From assembly GCF_030253575.1 (NCBI RefSeq), contig NC_080557.1, positions 40,035,001 through 40,099,000 of the forward strand: 64,000 nucleotides of DNA, read 5' to 3'. The DNA is from Rhododendron vialii (taxonomy: Eukaryota > Streptophyta > Magnoliopsida > Ericales > Ericaceae). Below are positions 58,902-64,000 of this stretch, in pieces (within the stretch, counting starts at the first letter, position 1; every line of letters begins with the position of its first letter). The position numbers were made by a program, and so were the translations under genes. The notes under the pieces are model-generated. The model saw nothing but the letters and a program-made list of their open reading frames with translations, was not told the origin of the DNA and searched no databases.

Positions 58902-59300
58902 AAAATTTAATTATGACCCTTTAGAATTAAATGATCAGATAAATAAAATCTTCTCACCCATTCAAACGGATTGAAATTTGAAGCACTTAATTTTTTAACC
59001 ATATTTTTTAATATATAAACTGAAGGTTGAAAAATTAAGTGTTCCAAATTTCAATCCGTTTGAATGGGTGAGAAGATTTTATTTATCTAATAATTTAATT
59101 CTAAAGGGTCATAATTAAATTTTGACTCTAAAACTCTCGTTGGTTAGTCCTAAGAGATATTTGATTCTACGACTTTTTAAGGGTTAATCAACGAGAGCCC
59201 TATAGTCAAAATTTAATTATGACCCTTTAGAATTAAATGATTAAAAAATAAAATCTTCTCATCCATTCAAACGGATTGAAATTTGAAACACTTAATTTTA
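58902..59300. repeat. Three-arm inverted repeat, able to form long hairpins
   Basis: Arm 1 (58902-59000) is almost perfectly complementary to arm 2 (59025-59123) with a 24-bp loop. Arm 3 (59206-59300) repeats arm 1, and also pairs with arm 2 through a loop that has its own inverted pair (CTCTCGTTGGTTA / TAATCAACGAGAG). The core sequence is TCAAACGGATTGAAATTTGA. Relatives lie at 2975-3100 and 17800-17905, so this is a dispersed family. Confidence 0.85.
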
Positions 59301-59724
59301 AAGAAAATGCTGTGTCTAGTGGGACAGTGGAGAAGAAAACGCGTGTCAGTAGATATTTAAGGTGGAAAGCACCTGCGGATCAAAAAATAAAAAAGGTGGG
59401 AGGCACCACCTGGCATTGCCCTTGGGGCAACGAATAATTTCTCCGTGTATGGAGAGAAGGAGAGGAGGAGAAACGAAATTGGAAGGACTATCAGATAAAC
59501 CTGTCTACTATGCCAACTGCTGGGCGAAAATTTTAAAAGATGCAATTGGGACACGACCCCAGCTGCCCTATTTTGGGTCCGCCCCTAGGTGAGCAACCAA
59601 ACTATATAGCCTGACCTTGCCAGGACCTATATATTGTTGTTCCAAGTTAACTTTCATAGCTTCAATTAATTCGGTTTGTTGATTTGTTTGCCTCCCGCAC
59701 AATGGCTTAAGATTCGATTGTTGA

Positions 59725-59866
59725 AGTCAGATTGCAAAAGAAACTTTATGAATTGCCTAGTATGGCTTGCCTCTAACTGAATCGGAAAGAAAATTAGTCA
59801 GATTGCAAAAGAAACTTTATGAATTGCCTAGTATGACTTGCTTCTAACTGAACCGGAAAAAAAATT
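59725..59866. repeat. 71-bp direct repeat in the copy F upstream region
   Basis: Two units start AGTCAGATTGCAAAAGAAAC at 59725 and 59796 with few differences (GTATGGCTTGCCTCTAACTG versus GTATGACTTGCTTCTAACTG). They lie about 410-550 bp upstream of the copy F start codon. Confidence 0.9.
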
Positions 59867-60277
59867 AATTTGAAGTGTTCATAAGCTGATCCAGATACTC
59901 ATCATCGTCGAATTAAAAAAAATGAATTAATATTTAAGTGACAACCAGTAACCAAATTAAAATTGACAATTTTTATTTTTTTTTAACCATAACCTAACCA
60001 ATAAACCTCCGAGAACCAGACCATAACCTGACCAATTTTTACGGAGTATTTTGCTGTTCGGGCGGTTAATTTTGACCAACGGCAACTCCTTTTTTTTTTG
60101 AAGAGAACGGCAACTCCTTATTCCTGCATCTTCTCCTATGCTCCGTGTGCGCACACGGCACAACTACCCATAAAGGACAAACTGACATTACTCTGTCAAT
60201 ACTTCTGTAATAGTAAATACTATACAACCATCTTCACAACCATTCCAAAATCAAGAACTACAACAAACCCAAATCAA

Positions 60278-63200
60278 ATGGAGATATCCGGTTACGGGCG
60301 AGATGGCATATACAGATCACTCCGCCCTCCTCTGCTCCTACCCAAAGACCCAAACCTCTCAATGGTCTCATTCCTCTTCCGGAACTCCTCCTCTTACCCC
60401 GACAAACCCGCCCTCATCGACGCCGACTCCGGCCACACCCTCACCTTCTCCCAATTCAAATCCAACGTCGCCAAACTCTCCCACGCCTTCCTCAACCAAT
60501 TGGGTATCAAGAAAAACGACGTCGTCCTCATCTTCGCCCCCAATTCCATCCAATTCCCAATCTCCTTCTTCGCAGTCGTGGCAATCGGCGCTATTGCCAC
60601 CACTGTAAACCCTTTGTATACGGTACCAGAGATTTCGAAACAAGTTAAGGATTGTAAGCCAAAGGTTATTATAACCGTACCTGCTTTATGGGATAAGGTT
60701 AAGGGGTTTGGATTGGATTATGTTATTATGGGTAGTGAGAAAAATTCTGACTTGATTGGTATGAGCTCAGATTCGAAGGTTACATGGTTAATTGATTTGG
60801 TGAACAATTCTGGGTCGGTGTCTGATTCGTTTCCTGCGGCTGCAATTAAGTCGAGCGATACGGCTGCTCTGTTGTATTCTTCCGGCACAACAGGGCTAAG
60901 CAAAGGAGTGGTTTTGACCCATAGGAATTTTGTGGCGGCGGCTTTAATGGTTACTGCTGATCAAGAACTGTCGGGGGAGATGCACAACTTGTTCTTGTGT
61001 GTGTTGCCTATGTTTCATGTTTTCGGACTTGCTGTGATTATGTACGCGGAGCTGCAGAGGGGGGATGGGATCGTGTCGATGGCGAAGTTTGATTTGGAGA
61101 TGGTTTTGAGGGCTGTGGAGAAGTATAGAGTGACACATTTATGGATTGTGCCACCTATTGTGCTTGCTTTGGCTAAGAATAGTGTGGTGAAGAAGTATGA
61201 TCTGTCGTCTTTGAGGCAAATTGGGTCCGGTGCAGCGCCTTTGGGGAAGGATTTGATGGCTGAATGCGCGAAGAATTTTCCTCAGGCTGTAGTTATGCAG
61301 GTACTTTTCGTCGGAAAATGAACACTAAACTAGTTGTACTAGAGTTTGAGTTCCAAGTGTGATTTGTTTTGTTGGAACACTATGAGAAGATATGAATGTT
61401 TAATATCGTGCTTATGAATGACTGTGCATGATAAACCTTGTTACGGGTCTCCATTAAGAGTGTATAGACTGGATATTTATTTGAAAACGAGATTTAAGCT
61501 GGCTATGCAACGTGGTTTTTCTTTTTCTTATCCGCTCAAAAATGCATATGTGAGTGAGAGAACTTAGATTTATCTACTGGTTTTCAAAATCATTCCATTT
61601 CAACGTATGTAGTTGTCATTGGCTTGAATTGTTATCGTGGCTTGAGCTTATAAGTCCATAATTAGAAAACCATTCTCATAAAGATACCGATGAGTTTCTC
61701 CTTGTTATTTAACTTCCAAATTCCAATATGATTGAAACTTTATTAGAAATGAGGTTGTCATATTTGGAATTGGGTATGCTGCTCCGATTGGTAGATATGA
61801 ATGACCTTACTACTTACTCATTTAATTTTTGTTAGCCAATTGGGATTGTAAATTGTGCTTTAATGTACAAAGAACTCTTGATTTCAGGGCTTTGGTATGA
61901 CAGAAACTTGTGGGATTGTTTCAGTTGAGAATCCAAGGTTGGGTCCTCGACATTCTGGTTCAGCAGGACTCCTTGTTCCAGGAGTGGAAAGTCAAATAGT
62001 TGGCGTGGATACTCTGAAGCCTCTTCCTCCTAAACAGCTGGGCGAAATATGGGTTCGGGGAGCTAACATGATGAAAGGTAAGTATTGCCAAGTTTGGTAG
62101 TTCGGTGGTTGTCATCCAGTTCATCAGAATGTAAATATCTCTATCATTCAGTCAAAAAGTAGACAAAACAGAAATTGAAATTTGCTAAGTAGTTGCTGGT
62201 TTTCATCTTGGAAGAGGCGTAAATTTTGAGCGTGTATTCAGATCCTATTGAGTTTTGTAACATACCAGGACGTTCTCATCTGGACACTGAGGAAAGCAAA
62301 ATAGTTGCAATGTGATGGGCTACGTAAAATATACTGTAATCGCTGAAGATTTGACTTTTTAAGGCTATCATATACTTTTCAAGAAATTTTAGGTAACATC
62401 TCATTCTTTCAGGGGCACTATTGAGTCAAAGTCTCTTAAAGAATGATGCTTTGGTAACATGAGTAGTGGTCGAGTGTTTGGGTGTGTTGCTTTTTGATAT
62501 TTGTTTCTCTCACAAGACTCATCAAAGGCCAAGGATTACATCTAATTTATTGCGCTTAGCCACTTACCATGTCACTGCGGTTTGGCTATGAGTCTATGAC
62601 GCTCAAGGCATTTGCTTCATTTACATTCAACAAAAGTTAATATGAGTTCAACTGTATTTTTTTCAGGTTATTATAACAATCCACAGGCCACCAGAGCTAC
62701 TATAGATAAGCAAGGTTGGGTCCGTACAGGAGATCTTGGGTATTTTGATGAGCAAGGACAACTATTTGTTGTTGACCGAATTAAAGAGCTCATCAAGTAC
62801 AAAGGCTTTCAGGTAACTTTTTTAACTACAACTTATTTGGCCTTAATTGGTGGGTTTCTTTTACTTATATCAAATGGTAGTATCTTTCATCGTTCTCATC
62901 TAATTTGCGGAAGCACCTCTGTAATGAAGCAGTGTGAGTCATGTGGCCGAGTGCTTCCTGTCTTGAGCAGGATTGTTCTTGTATGATATGCCGTCCTTGA
63001 ACTCATATTTTACCCTACTGGAAAAGTTCGTGGTAGTAAGCCTCATCTTTGTGTTTATGTGTCTCTGTTTCTTTCTTATTTTTGTCCTCAAAGCAATATT
63101 GTCTTCTTTATGTTTGCATCAGACTGAGTTATACCTAGGGTACTCACTTAGCTGAAATCTTAAGTAGCAGTTCACCTCATAGGCCTTGCATAATTATGGT

Positions 63201-63690
63201 TTTATTACCCTTGGTTCTTCATATGCCATTTTGCTTGTGGGAAGGAGCTTTGCGATTGGAAGACGTGTTTTCACAACCATCTTTTTTTTATCGGCAAAAG
63301 AAAATTTTATTGATAGAATAACCAAGATGTTTTTCACAACCATCTGGTGATTAGTCATTAACATGATCATGTTTTTGCACTTGAGTCATCGTATGGCTCA
63401 TCATGTTATTATGTTCTTTTTTATTCATGCTAGATTGCACCAGCAGAGCTCGAAGGATTGCTTGTTTCTCACCCTGAAATACTGGATGCTGTTGTCATTC
63501 CGTAAGCAAACATTCAAATTTTCTACAGCTTTAAACCTGTTAATTCAGGAAATTTGTAACTCTTATTTGGTACTTTATTCCTTTTAGGTTCCCCGATGTT
63601 GAAGCTGGTGAGGTCCCGGTTGCATATGTTGTCCGCTCGCCCACCAGTTCTCTTACAGAAGAAGATGTGCAGAAATTCATAGCAGAACAG
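60278..63690 (+). CDS. 4CLL7: 4CL-like acyl-CoA ligase copy F, exons 1-5 (exon 6 off the window)
   Basis: Exons: 60278-61300, 61888-62077, 62667-62812, 63434-63501 and 63588-63690; all open and in phase. Together 510 codons, matching residues 1-510 of copy B, so only the last 37 or so residues (with the catalytic Lys and the PTS1) are missing. Motifs: [19 protein letters not shown] (the standard form, unlike C-E), GFGMTET with Phe for Tyr, GEIWVRG, TGDLGYF and VDRIKELIK. Its introns are the shortest and least invaded, and the gene lacks the SINE of C-E, so it is the best reference for the ancestral layout. The ATG is set by homology ([16 protein letters not shown]); the open frame continues upstream into the conserved 5'UTR. 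It resembles B more than C or D in exons 4-5. Confidence 0.92.
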
Positions 63691-64000
63691 GTAGGGTTAC
63701 ACCGTTAAGTGGCCAGTATTTCATAAATCGTAGATTGCATGCCCAAGTCGATGTTCACTGGAGAGATTTCTTCAGGAATTTTCCAAAACCTGACAATTAG
63801 TGATCTCCGTTGATAATTTAGAAGAGTCAATTGTCTGAAAAGCTAAAGCCCCAAGTCGCTCTAGAAGAAAAATTAATGGCCTCTAGCATGCCTACTGGTA
63901 GGTAGCATGGATAGATGATGATGTGGGAGAAGTTGATCGTTGAAATAGTTGCAAAACATGTAGTATGTAGTATTTGGCTAAACATCTGTTTCTGGTACTC
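63691..64000 (+). other. Intron 5 of copy F, incomplete
   Basis: It starts with the GTAGGG donor and matches intron 5 of A, C, D and E in the ATTGCATGCCCAAGTC block. The acceptor and exon 6 lie beyond the window. Confidence 0.8.

Noticed and set aside
1..64000. CRISPR arrays, operons or bacterial-type regulatory sites
   Set aside because: The window is plant nuclear DNA with spliced genes; the regular repeats found are satellites, microsatellites and transposon repeats.

Overview
The window is nuclear DNA of a flowering plant, most likely a woody eudicot. It is AT-rich, its genes are split by GT-AG introns, and it is packed with plant-type SINEs, MITEs, TRIM, Helitron and Mutator-like debris. 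The species cannot be fixed from sequence alone.

The only host genes I can support are a head-to-tail tandem array, all on the + strand, of one family: a 4-coumarate:CoA ligase-like acyl-activating enzyme of the ANL adenylate-forming superfamily, closest in my judgement to Arabidopsis At4g05160 (4CL-like 7, peroxisomal). Every copy has the same six-exon design: about 341 codons, then 190, 146, 68, 103 and about 114 nt, with the same intron phases. I call the copies A to F. A (exons 4-6 at 1349-2272) runs off the left edge. B (7561-11857) and C (20271-30047) are complete open genes of 547 and 546 aa. D (34330-42641) is open, but has a 53-residue N-terminal insertion made by duplicating 5'UTR plus exon 1, and its stop codon removes the C-terminal peroxisomal signal. 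E (42998-49927) is a pseudogene: no start, nonsense and frameshift mutations, a hAT-type element inside exon 3, no exon 6. F (60278-63690) is open and loses only exon 6 to the right edge. Two further relics show that the array was once longer or was rearranged: a stray piece of intron 1 at 30446-31265, and a 5'UTR plus start-codon stub at 57798-57850.

The rest is introns and spacers filled with mobile DNA. Because the copies are paralogous, many insertions can be read against an 'empty' copy, which gives exact ends and target-site duplications. Examples are a three-LTR TRIM 8 bp after exon 1 of C and its solo LTR in D, nested Tourist-type MITEs, several Mutator-type MITEs with 9-bp duplications, a SINE shared by C, D and E but absent in F, and a non-LTR retroposon in D. 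The B-C spacer holds a non-LTR reverse-transcriptase fragment, a Stowaway MITE and an internally deleted Mutator-like element with FAR1-type and possible OTU-type remnants. A degenerate Helitron (helicase ends, RPA-like gene, 75-bp tandem repeats, terminal hairpin and CTAG) lies in the remains of copy E.

Together the intact copies would supply acyl-CoA ligases that activate a carboxylic acid through an acyl-AMP intermediate. The paralogs differ at the C-terminal targeting tripeptide, in the SGAAPLG motif and in the promoter, which suggests divergence in location, substrate and expression after duplication.
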